Source: a virus
Length of the DNA: 56,899 nt
IMG/VR virus record: IMGVR_UViG_3300021378_000028
Coordinates: 1 to 56,899 of that record
Direction: 5' to 3' (one strand)
In this document: positions 47,028-55,648 of the stretch, one piece after another
How the letters are laid out: each line of letters begins with the position of its first letter
How positions within the stretch are numbered: the first letter of the stretch is position 1
Notes under the pieces: model-generated
What the model was told of the DNA's origin: nothing
Seen by the model: only the letters and a program-made list of their open reading frames with translations
Databases searched by the model: none
Translations under genes and position numbers: made by a program

Positions 47028-48918
47028 TCTCTTTGGCAGTGCGTTGCACCACCAGATTAAGAACGAGTTGAATCTGATAGATGCTGACTGGAACATTCCT
47101 CCGGACTATCCTGACCTAACAGGGTACAAGAATGTGGCCGTGGATTTGGAAACCTATGATCCCAACATCAAGACTCTTGGCCCAGGGTGGGCCCGTAAGG
47201 ACGGCCACATCATAGGTATTGCGGTGGCAGCGGGAGAATACCAAGGATATTTTCCTATCCGGCACGAGAACGCTCACAACCTAGACCCCAAGTTTACCCT
47301 GCGGTGGCTCAAGAAACAGATGTCTGTGCCTGACATGAACGTGATTATGCACAACGCAATCTACGATGCGGGTTGGCTGAGAGCCGAGGGCATAGAAATC
47401 AAGGGTAGGATTATCGACACGATGATCTCAGGGGCACTGGTGGATGAAAACCGTTGGTCCTTTGGTCTTGATTCCATGGCTCGGGACTTTGTGTCCATGC
47501 GTAAGAACGAACGGCTTCTGCAAGCAGCGGCCAAGGAGTGGGGCGTTGATCCTAAGTCAGGGATGTACAAGCTTCCGCCCAAATATGTGGGGGCCTACGC
47601 CGAGCAGGACGCGGTTGCTACGCTCAAACTGTGGGACGCATTAAAGGCACGGTTAGAGGAAGAAGAACTCTGGCACATCTGGGACATTGAGAACGGGTTG
47701 ATACCCTGCATGTTGGACATGCGTACCAACGGTGTGCGCGTTGATCTGGACAAGGCAGAGCAAAACAAGAAGCTGATTCGTAAGCAGTCGAAACTCTTGA
47801 GAACTAAGATTGAGAAAGAAGCGGGGATGGAAGTGGACATCTGGGCATCCGCTTCGATCCAGAAGATGTTTGACAAGCTAGGTATGGAATACCTTACCAC
47901 GGAGAAAGGTGCGCCGTCCTTTACCAAGTCATTTCTGAACGATCACCCGGCTGAGATATGCCAATCACTGGTTAAGCTGCGTGAGTTTGACAAGGCAGAC
48001 GCTACGTTTATTGATAGCATTCTGCGCCACGAGCATAATGGACGTATTCATACGGAGCTCCACTCTACCCGTAGGGATGAGGGCGGCACGGTTACGGGTA
48101 GGTTTTCGTCATCCAACCCTAATCTACAGCAGATTCCTGCTCGTGATCCGGACATCAAGAAGATGATCCGCGGATTGTTTATTCCAGAAGAGGGGATGAA
48201 ATGGGGATCGTTCGACTACTCAAGCCAAGAACCGAGGCTCTTGGTTCACTTCGCAGCGAGCGTTCCATCTGAGTTACGCAGTCATGTGGTGGATGATGTG
48301 GTGGATGAGTTCAACAGTGGCGATGTTGATTTGCACCAGATGGTGGCGGACCTTGCTGGGATCACGCGTAAGCAAGCCAAGACTGTGAACCTGGGGATTA
48401 TGTACGGCATGGGCGTAGCCAAACTGGCCGATCAGCTAGGCATTGCTTCGGACGACGCCAAGGATTTAATCAAGCGGCACCGCAGTAAGGTTCCGTTTGT
48501 TAAGCAGCTTGCGGACATGGCAACCAAGAGGGCTGACCAGAACGGTCATATACGCACTCTGCTAGGCCGTAAGTGCAGGTTTCCCTTGTGGGAGCCTAAG
48601 AAGTTCGGAGTGGGCAAAGCCATGTCTCACGACGATGCACAGAAGGAGTACGGATCGGACATCAAACGAGCGTTTACTTACAAGGCGCTCAACCGTTTGA
48701 TCCAGGGATCAGCAGCCGACCAAACAAAACAGGCGATGCTTGATTGTTACAACGAGGGACTTACTCCTATGCTCACGGTTCATGATGAGTTATGCTTTAA
48801 CATAGAGAGCCAAGAACAGGCTGCTAAGATAAAAGACATCATGGAAACAGGTATACCGCTCAAGGTCCCTTCTAAAATTGACGTAGATATTAAAGATGAT
48901 TGGGGAGAAATCGAATGA
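47017..48918 (+). CDS. Family A DNA polymerase with 3'-5' exonuclease
   Basis: From ATG 47017 the product is 633 aa; a GTG at 47008 would add three. The exonuclease motif VAVDLETYD is near residue 43. The polymerase has DYSSQEPRLL (motif A), KQAKTVNLGIMYGMG (motif B) and VHDELCF (motif C). The motif B residue equal to E. coli Phe762 is Leu. No 5' nuclease domain is present. It ends in an ATGA overlap with the next gene. Main replicative polymerase. Confidence 0.93.
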   Translation: MQDNLFGSALHHQIKNELNLIDADWNIPPDYPDLTGYKNVAVDLETYDPNIKTLGPGWARKDGHIIGIAVAAGEYQGYFPIRHENAHNLDPKFTLRWLKKQMSVPDMNVIMHNAIYDAGWLRAEGIEIKGRIIDTMISGALVDENRWSFGLDSMARDFVSMRKNERLLQAAAKEWGVDPKSGMYKLPPKYVGAYAEQDAVATLKLWDALKARLEEEELWHIWDIENGLIPCMLDMRTNGVRVDLDKAEQNKKLIRKQSKLLRTKIEKEAGMEVDIWASASIQKMFDKLGMEYLTTEKGAPSFTKSFLNDHPAEICQSLVKLREFDKADATFIDSILRHEHNGRIHTELHSTRRDEGGTVTGRFSSSNPNLQQIPARDPDIKKMIRGLFIPEEGMKWGSFDYSSQEPRLLVHFAASVPSELRSHVVDDVVDEFNSGDVDLHQMVADLAGITRKQAKTVNLGIMYGMGVAKLADQLGIASDDAKDLIKRHRSKVPFVKQLADMATKRADQNGHIRTLLGRKCRFPLWEPKKFGVGKAMSHDDAQKEYGSDIKRAFTYKALNRLIQGSAADQTKQAMLDCYNEGLTPMLTVHDELCFNIESQEQAAKIKDIMETGIPLKVPSKIDVDIKDDWGEIE

Positions 48919-49121
48919 TTGAAGATGACATGCCGACACTAGGACTGAAACAAATGCACCCGTTACAGGTTCACGCGTTGATGGACTTCGTAGGAGAGGC
49001 GCTGAACCTAGCCGCCTTGACCGACGACGAAGAGATTCTCAAAGAAGTAGAGTCTTCAGCCGATGAACTGGTACGGTTGTTTGGCGGCAACGGTGTTAAG
49101 GTAACCGTCGAAGCTTACTGA
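48915..49121 (+). CDS. 68-aa acidic protein at the end of the early arm
   Basis: From ATG 48915 (overlaps the polymerase stop), MIEDDMPTLGLKQMHPLQVH..., then GEALNLAALTDDEEILKEVE. Acidic, helical. It converges on the 1374-aa minus gene and the two stops overlap by seven bases with no terminator. Function unknown. Confidence 0.72.
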   Translation: MIEDDMPTLGLKQMHPLQVHALMDFVGEALNLAALTDDEEILKEVESSADELVRLFGGNGVKVTVEAY

Positions 49122-52100
49122 CGTTGTTGGCGGCGTAGGATTTCTTCGTTAGCAGCTTGCGCCGCCGGATCACTGCCCAAGACTGACGGAGCCAGAGACT
49201 GAGCTCGCTGCAATAAGCTTGTTGCGCCAGTCGTTGCTCGATCCGCTAATCCGCTAATCGTATCCGTCGCTTGCCCTACAAAGGTTTCACTAGGTTGAGG
49301 TTGTGGGACCACGGGTTGAGAAACCACGGGACCCAAGGGCTCCGGAGGAACATAAGTAGGTTGTTGAGTCCCGACTATCTCAGTGTTCATTAGAGATCTA
49401 CGAACTTCATTTATCTCTTTTTTAGGAACGCGTTGAAGAATCCTGTTTTCTTTTTTGACGTTCACCTCTCGGGCGACCTCCCTAATCAATGACCGACTGA
49501 CTTTTATTGGCTCAAACTTGTTCTGTAGAATTTTATTAAGCTCTGAGTTTGAAACACCCGTGTTCTTGAATGCTTGTTTAATCTGTGCTCGGCTCATACC
49601 TGCGTCCATTGCAGCATCTATTTTACTTTTTAAGACAGCTTGATGCCGACGTTTTGCCGTGTTTGCTTGAACATACGCATCCAGAATGCTTTCTACTGTA
49701 GCGTCGTTGTCGTCCGCAACCTTCGTAAAGATCTGAACCGCACTGGACCTGTCCGCGGAGTATGCACCAGCATCGTATCCCAAGCTTCGACCAATGTTAA
49801 TCTTCAAGGGACGAAGACCCGTAAGCATGGTGCCCGCTTCTTCCGCCACCGTAAATGGATCACCAGTCTTTCCGGGCTCACCTGTGATTGCGCGGTTTAA
49901 TCTGCCAGAAACAATCTCACCACCTTTGACGGTGTAAGCCTGCTCCACGATCCCAGGGACAAAGGCCCCTGCTACATGGACCAAGGACTTAGATAGTTTG
50001 TCCCCCCAAAGTTCACCGGGCTCATAGATCTCGGCGCCAGTCTGGGTCTTACCGTCTCGGAGAGTAACATCAACAAGACGTTCCGTTGCCAAAGCCTCTG
50101 ATGCAAACGGCTCCGAAAACTTCTTGAACGCTTCAATCGCAGCGAAACCAATTTGCTCTGCCTCGTTGGCCCCGATCTCACCCTTCTGTTGGTAGACTTC
50201 CGCAGCGGCTCGTGCAGGAGCCAGCATAAACTCATAAGGAAGCATGTATGACAGATCGACAACCTCTGCGTTCAGGTCCTCGTCTGGTTTCTCCAAGAAC
50301 ATCATCGTGTTACCAACAGACCAGAACGGCTTGTTCTTTTCCAGAAGATCCTCTTCTGCTTCTGTAATGCCCAAGATGTTATGCGCTGCATCCCGCATTG
50401 CAACAGGTGCAACCGTAGCCATAGAGATATAACCCGTAAGACGCTCGGCCCCAATGCCACGCACCTGACGAGCGAACGCTCTAGCTTGCTGTTCACCCAT
50501 GGCTTGAATCATTTCAGGGGTAGCCTTAAACCCTAGTTCCTTGACCGCTCGGTTTACAATGTTGCCAGAAGTACGAATGATCTCCGCAGGGAACGCCATA
50601 AAGTTACCCATAACAGGGATTCGACGTAGGGATTTAATGACTTCAGGAACCATAGAATATGTAGGCATGGTCTGCTTGACCAAGTCTGTTGCCAGCATGT
50701 TGCCAAAGTCTGTGCCTGCGATAGACGTACTCCGCTGCGCTAACCCAGCTTGCTGGAACGCATCTTGAATCAATGGGTCAACATTCTCTATGTCAATACC
50801 AGCCTTGCGCATTGCCGCGCCATAGCGAGCTTTCTCGCCAAGAGCACCCACCACCTTCCAATAGTCGTCACCTAACTGGTAAGTTTTTTCCATAAACTTT
50901 ACCCCAGTGCCAATGACAGGGGTCTTGCGAACTAAACTGCCGCCTTTAGTAAGAAGAGAGGATACACCTTCTTCAGTCTGCTCCTGCATCAACTTTTTAA
51001 GTTCGTTGAGTTGGATGTTCTGACCGATGGCGCCTTCGTCTTGCATAGCCTTGAGCAACCGGAACTGTTCTGGGCTGTCCACCGCGTTAGCTACCAGCAC
51101 TTGCCCGCTCTCAAAGATGCCCATGTTGCGGCCAAGCAATCCGTTTGCCCCCACAACAAAGGTGTTCGACAAGAAGTTACGAACCTGTGACAACGGATTA
51201 AGAACCGTCTTCGTCATCTGGGACAGACCCTTGAGTTGCAAGGATACAGCAAGGGCATCCTGCACAAAAGACTGTGATCGACTTGGTGTAGTCAAACTAT
51301 TAGCAATCTCGGTCGGAACGTAGTTGCCAGACAAAGATCCATACTTGCCACCAAACACGTTCTCCGAATCAAACTCACCCATCTTGGTATAGTTCAACTC
51401 TTCCGTAAGAACTTTGACCTGATCATCAGTCAGGTTGTTTCCGTTGATGGCAAAGGGCCGACCGCCTGCGTTCATCTTTTGAACGGCCTCGTCAAAGAAC
51501 TGAACCTGCCCTGGGGTCGAGGCCGACTGTGCGGTGTTGCTGATCGAGTCAAACAATCTTTGCGAGGCCATCGTAGTAGACATGTTGTCCACTGTGCGTA
51601 GGAACGCCTCCTTTGGATTACGAACCTCGCCCATCATTTCCCGCAGCACAGGAGCTTGTTCCAAGAACGCCGACCGATCTTTTAACATTCCGTCTGCCAA
51701 CTTAAACAGCGAGGTACGCCCTACCACTTCCTTCGCGCCTTTCGCCACCCCAGAACCAGCCTGTCTAGCTGCCGCCTCCGGCGTCAAACCAAAGGAGTTG
51801 ACTGAAGACTTGTTAAATATGTCGTTGATAAACTGCGTGGCTTGTTGGTCCGCGGTCTGAGTATCAATGGTCGGGGTCCGAGTTTGGATGACATTTATAA
51901 TTTGTTGCTTGGCCTCTTTGTACTGAGGCATGGACGCTGGGTTTACGTCTTGAAACTTCTTTGGGTCCAAGTGTAGCTCGTACAGCCGTCGGATGTATGT
52001 CCCCTGATTGTTCTGGAACTGCTGTAAGAGTTCATCCTGTCGGGCAGGATCAAGGTTTGGAGCAGAGCGAACAGAGGTTTCAAACTCTACGCTTAGATCA

Positions 52101-53239
52101 TCGATCTTACTGCGCATGTTATCCACAGCAGTCCGGGCCTTGGCACCATAAACCTTAGTAAAGTCATCCTTACTCATGTTGCCTGTGAGAAAGTCCATCG
52201 TGTCGTTGTACGCTCGTTGCGTGGCGGACTTGCCCCGACCTGTAAGACGTTGCAGGCGAATAGCTTTGCTGATTGCAGACTCATACTCGCGTAAAAGTTT
52301 AGATGCCGCTGCTTCTTGAGCCTCGGTCATGCCTTCCGCGGTACGAACAGCGGTGGTTATTTCGTTGGGTGCCAGCCCATCCGCGGTAAAGTTCTTCTTT
52401 AAAAAGTCCGCAGATTTAGGAAACAAACCTTTTGCTTTATCCCCTAAGTAATTCATTCCAGCCGACAGGCCACGAGCCAAAGTCGGAACGCCAGATAATT
52501 CTGTGCGGCCAATGCCTTGAATCACGGCCCCCGCTACAGGCAGCACAACTTCCCCTGCAAGGTTAAAGCCCGCGCCTTCTATACCAAGCCGGAACTTGTT
52601 TCTCAGCCGTACCGCTGCGAGCTCCTTTCCCGTTAGACCGAACTCATCTTCTGTTCTCATAAGATCTGGCATAGCGTCCCAGCTATCTGCCAAGGTGGTC
52701 ATGGTGCTAGGAGACACCAACACATCTGCTATGCCTGTCCCCGCCGTGGTCAGAGCAGCGCGACCCGCTCTTGTTTGGGTCAAAGCTTTGGGTGCAGTTC
52801 TTCCAAACGATTGCGCGGCCTTACCGAACCATGTTCGAGCAGCGGGAATCGCGGTCCCTGATTGCAAAGCTTTACGGGCCTTGTCCGCTTTGGAAACAAG
52901 ACTAAACACCCCTAACCCAGGGGTTGCGTATGTCGTAATAACTTCTGCGACTTTACCTGCGGAGCGTTCTGGCACTAGGCCCAGACTGTCCTTCACGCCC
53001 TCAAAGGTTTCGGTGACTTTCTGTTGGGCCCCGTCTTCTATTAGATCAGCAGACGCTAGACCCGCCGCTCCAAGTTCTGTCAAACCTTGACCGATGTTTA
53101 CGATACCCGCACCAGCGCCACGGGCTATCGACCCGATGACCGTTTGATCCGACTCTTCGTCTATAGGTCCTAAAGGTTCCGGAGGAATGTATTCGTTTAC
53201 TGGTCCTAGCGGTTCCGGAGGAATGTATTCTTCGGCCAT
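49115..53239 (-). CDS. 1374-aa internal virion/injection protein
   Basis: Largest gene. It opens with two EYIPPEPLGP copies and closes near TYVPPEPLGPV. Long helical, Ala/Gly-rich stretches (ARGAGAGIVNIGQGLTELGA, FLRTVDNMSTTMASQRLF) resemble internal virion (gp16-like) proteins. A 3' Gln-rich end (AANEEILRRQQRQ) follows. Probably ejected into the cell to aid DNA entry. No lytic transglycosylase motif is evident to me. It lies next to the 794-aa gene with a fifteen-base gap. Confidence 0.78.
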   Translation of the reverse strand: MAEEYIPPEPLGPVNEYIPPEPLGPIDEESDQTVIGSIARGAGAGIVNIGQGLTELGAAGLASADLIEDGAQQKVTETFEGVKDSLGLVPERSAGKVAEVITTYATPGLGVFSLVSKADKARKALQSGTAIPAARTWFGKAAQSFGRTAPKALTQTRAGRAALTTAGTGIADVLVSPSTMTTLADSWDAMPDLMRTEDEFGLTGKELAAVRLRNKFRLGIEGAGFNLAGEVVLPVAGAVIQGIGRTELSGVPTLARGLSAGMNYLGDKAKGLFPKSADFLKKNFTADGLAPNEITTAVRTAEGMTEAQEAAASKLLREYESAISKAIRLQRLTGRGKSATQRAYNDTMDFLTGNMSKDDFTKVYGAKARTAVDNMRSKIDDLSVEFETSVRSAPNLDPARQDELLQQFQNNQGTYIRRLYELHLDPKKFQDVNPASMPQYKEAKQQIINVIQTRTPTIDTQTADQQATQFINDIFNKSSVNSFGLTPEAAARQAGSGVAKGAKEVVGRTSLFKLADGMLKDRSAFLEQAPVLREMMGEVRNPKEAFLRTVDNMSTTMASQRLFDSISNTAQSASTPGQVQFFDEAVQKMNAGGRPFAINGNNLTDDQVKVLTEELNYTKMGEFDSENVFGGKYGSLSGNYVPTEIANSLTTPSRSQSFVQDALAVSLQLKGLSQMTKTVLNPLSQVRNFLSNTFVVGANGLLGRNMGIFESGQVLVANAVDSPEQFRLLKAMQDEGAIGQNIQLNELKKLMQEQTEEGVSSLLTKGGSLVRKTPVIGTGVKFMEKTYQLGDDYWKVVGALGEKARYGAAMRKAGIDIENVDPLIQDAFQQAGLAQRSTSIAGTDFGNMLATDLVKQTMPTYSMVPEVIKSLRRIPVMGNFMAFPAEIIRTSGNIVNRAVKELGFKATPEMIQAMGEQQARAFARQVRGIGAERLTGYISMATVAPVAMRDAAHNILGITEAEEDLLEKNKPFWSVGNTMMFLEKPDEDLNAEVVDLSYMLPYEFMLAPARAAAEVYQQKGEIGANEAEQIGFAAIEAFKKFSEPFASEALATERLVDVTLRDGKTQTGAEIYEPGELWGDKLSKSLVHVAGAFVPGIVEQAYTVKGGEIVSGRLNRAITGEPGKTGDPFTVAEEAGTMLTGLRPLKINIGRSLGYDAGAYSADRSSAVQIFTKVADDNDATVESILDAYVQANTAKRRHQAVLKSKIDAAMDAGMSRAQIKQAFKNTGVSNSELNKILQNKFEPIKVSRSLIREVAREVNVKKENRILQRVPKKEINEVRRSLMNTEIVGTQQPTYVPPEPLGPVVSQPVVPQPQPSETFVGQATDTISGLADRATTGATSLLQRAQSLAPSVLGSDPAAQAANEEILRRQQRQ

Positions 53240-53254
53240 TGTTTTTCCTCTCTA

Positions 53255-55639
53255 CTAACGAACGGGATACCGTTGTCCTCCAAATACAAACTCTGATTTC
53301 CCTGCCGCTTTCGCCGCTGCTTCCGTTTCTTGCATTGTTAATTGTCGAGTGCCGCCCCCAGCCAAAGACGAAAAGTTGCTCATGTCAACGCCCATAGCCT
53401 CATAAATAGGAGTTACCCGGCTTATAGCTACACTTTGAACCGTCTCTCCCGGTTTAAGTTCTAATGTACCATCATCAATTTCTTTGGCTACTTGAGTTTC
53501 TGCGGCCTGAATTGCATCGATAGGAGATTTAAAATCTCGCATTCCGACCGCGTCCCCTGTTGCCCGCATACCTGCAACCGTTCGAGCGTTTCGAAGTCTC
53601 GCCTCTAGTCTGCGATCCTCGTTGGCCTCGGACAATGCCAACATGTTAATTTTATCTTTACGCGCTTGCTCGGATGCTCGATCCTGCTTCATCATCTTCG
53701 TGCCCGCAAGCAGCCCGTTGGCTATGTTGGACAGAGCATTGGGGCTTTCGCCCGCGGCTATAGCAAATCCAATCATTGCCATGTTGTGCCACATTTCTTT
53801 CTCAGCGTCTTTGTCTTTCATGCCTAGCATTTCGCTAAACATTTTCTCATACGCCTTGACCGATTCTTTGGGAGACAAGTTAACTTCTTGGCCCGTGAGC
53901 CCAGTAAAGATTTGATTGGACGTTTTATCTGATTTTTCCTCTGGGGTTAGATCTGGATCGTTAGCAATCTCTACAATAGGTTCAAGGTTCGAGGGCCCAG
54001 ATCTACCCGCATTCTCCGCCGCTTCTCTTCGTTGTTCTGGGGTTACATCAGGAATCGCTTGTTCATCATCTGCGTCCTCCGTTTCGACTTCCACAACCGC
54101 GGGTTTCGCTGCGGCTTCGGGTTCGACTTCCGTTTCCACAACCTCGGGTTTTGCTGCGGCTTCCGCCTTTTGGAGTTGTTGAGCCTCAATCTCATCCAGT
54201 GCATAGGGCACTTCTTTAAATGGTTTAGTCCTACTAAGAACTTGATCCACCGCAGAGGGTGGAGCCACGGGTTCTTTGGCCGCAATCTCACGAGCGTCTC
54301 TCGCAGCCTTCGCTGCTAGATCTAAAAACTCTCCAGATCCTGTTTCTTCGAACCTTTGCTGCGCATCCTCGGCAACACGTTCAGCTTCCATTTGAGGCTG
54401 TACGTTCGTGTCGAAGTTGTACTGATCTATAACCATCTTCTGCACGTTAGCTTCTGCTTTTGATCCGCCTCCTAGCATGATCTCCGCATTGCCCCCGCGT
54501 GGGCGGATGGCCCCTGTTTTTGGGTTGTAGTCAAAGACAGACATACCCATCGTGCCCTGATTTAAGGTCACTGGAACAAAACCGTCGTCCTCCGCAGCTG
54601 CGGCTAGTTCTTCGGAAGCAAGTTGATTTGCGTCCAATAATGGGGAATCAGGGCCCAGAGCATTGGCTATCGTTCCTTGCGTGTCTCCACTGTCAATACG
54701 AGCATTAGCTTCATCAGACAAAAGCGCCCGAGCTTGAGCCAATATCTCATCGTTTGGATCTGGAGCGGGTCCTTGTTGCGCCGCCAACATAAGCTCTGTT
54801 GCCAAGCCCGCACTCGGAGGTTGCGCCGTGGCGTTGCGAACAGCCGGAGTATTGAGTTCCGTCGCGCCGATAGTAGGTGGAATAAACCCTTCTGTCTGTA
54901 CATCCTGTTGAGGAACAAAAGCCTTAGACAACTCTCCAGGGAACATTACAGAGTCTTGAGAAGTCATCCCAGCCAACGCCGCCGCGGCTTCCCCCATGGG
55001 ACCACCTTGGTTTTCAGCAATAGAGCGGGCGGCAATTATATCTTCCATCGTAGGCGCCGCTGGAGCAGTAGGCTCAAACCCATCTGCCATAGGCATGCCA
55101 GTGCCACGCATTAACTCACCCATGCCTAGTCTAGGATCGGCTGTAAATTCAGGGGTGGTTACCGGATCCATTGTTTCAGGAACGGGTTGTGTGAACACAC
55201 GAGGTTGTCCCTGCGGGACAGGCATAGCCATAGCCATGTCCTCTTCCGCAATCCGCTCGCCTTGAGTAAGAATCTCCCGCTTCAAGGAAGGCTCTTCTAT
55301 CTCAACACCTGATTCTTCGTGAAATATCTTGTCTCGAATAACTCTAAAGGTATTACCTAAGAACCGAAATATAGACCCTTCAACCGCATCATGCGCAGCG
55401 TGAACCCGAGCGCCTAAGTTACGATCAAGTGCCCGAAAATCCATAGGAGTTCGACTGGAAGAAGCAAGTTGGTCCAAGGCTCCCTCGCCAGAGATTGCTC
55501 TTTCTCGAACGGTGCCACCACGCTCAAACTTCTGCACCTCATTCATTAACGGCTCGGACGAAGTCATGATACCGCTCATCTGGGACAAGCGGTTTCTTGC
55601 GCCTCGATTCGAAAAGAGCTTTCTGTCGTTTACGTTCAT
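53255..55639 (-). CDS. 794-aa low-complexity virion protein
   Basis: MNVNDRKLFSNRGARNRLSQ starts a protein with Pro/Glu/Val-rich repeats in the middle (VVETEVEPEAAAKPAVVEVE) and helical segments such as EEKSDKTSNQIFTGLTG. The C-terminal ~150 residues (AKAAGKSEFVFGGQRYPVR) are more folded. It looks like an internal or neck virion protein with the neighbours. Not recognised. Confidence 0.75.
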   Translation of the reverse strand: MNVNDRKLFSNRGARNRLSQMSGIMTSSEPLMNEVQKFERGGTVRERAISGEGALDQLASSSRTPMDFRALDRNLGARVHAAHDAVEGSIFRFLGNTFRVIRDKIFHEESGVEIEEPSLKREILTQGERIAEEDMAMAMPVPQGQPRVFTQPVPETMDPVTTPEFTADPRLGMGELMRGTGMPMADGFEPTAPAAPTMEDIIAARSIAENQGGPMGEAAAALAGMTSQDSVMFPGELSKAFVPQQDVQTEGFIPPTIGATELNTPAVRNATAQPPSAGLATELMLAAQQGPAPDPNDEILAQARALLSDEANARIDSGDTQGTIANALGPDSPLLDANQLASEELAAAAEDDGFVPVTLNQGTMGMSVFDYNPKTGAIRPRGGNAEIMLGGGSKAEANVQKMVIDQYNFDTNVQPQMEAERVAEDAQQRFEETGSGEFLDLAAKAARDAREIAAKEPVAPPSAVDQVLSRTKPFKEVPYALDEIEAQQLQKAEAAAKPEVVETEVEPEAAAKPAVVEVETEDADDEQAIPDVTPEQRREAAENAGRSGPSNLEPIVEIANDPDLTPEEKSDKTSNQIFTGLTGQEVNLSPKESVKAYEKMFSEMLGMKDKDAEKEMWHNMAMIGFAIAAGESPNALSNIANGLLAGTKMMKQDRASEQARKDKINMLALSEANEDRRLEARLRNARTVAGMRATGDAVGMRDFKSPIDAIQAAETQVAKEIDDGTLELKPGETVQSVAISRVTPIYEAMGVDMSNFSSLAGGGTRQLTMQETEAAAKAAGKSEFVFGGQRYPVR

Positions 55640-55648
55640 AGTAACTCC

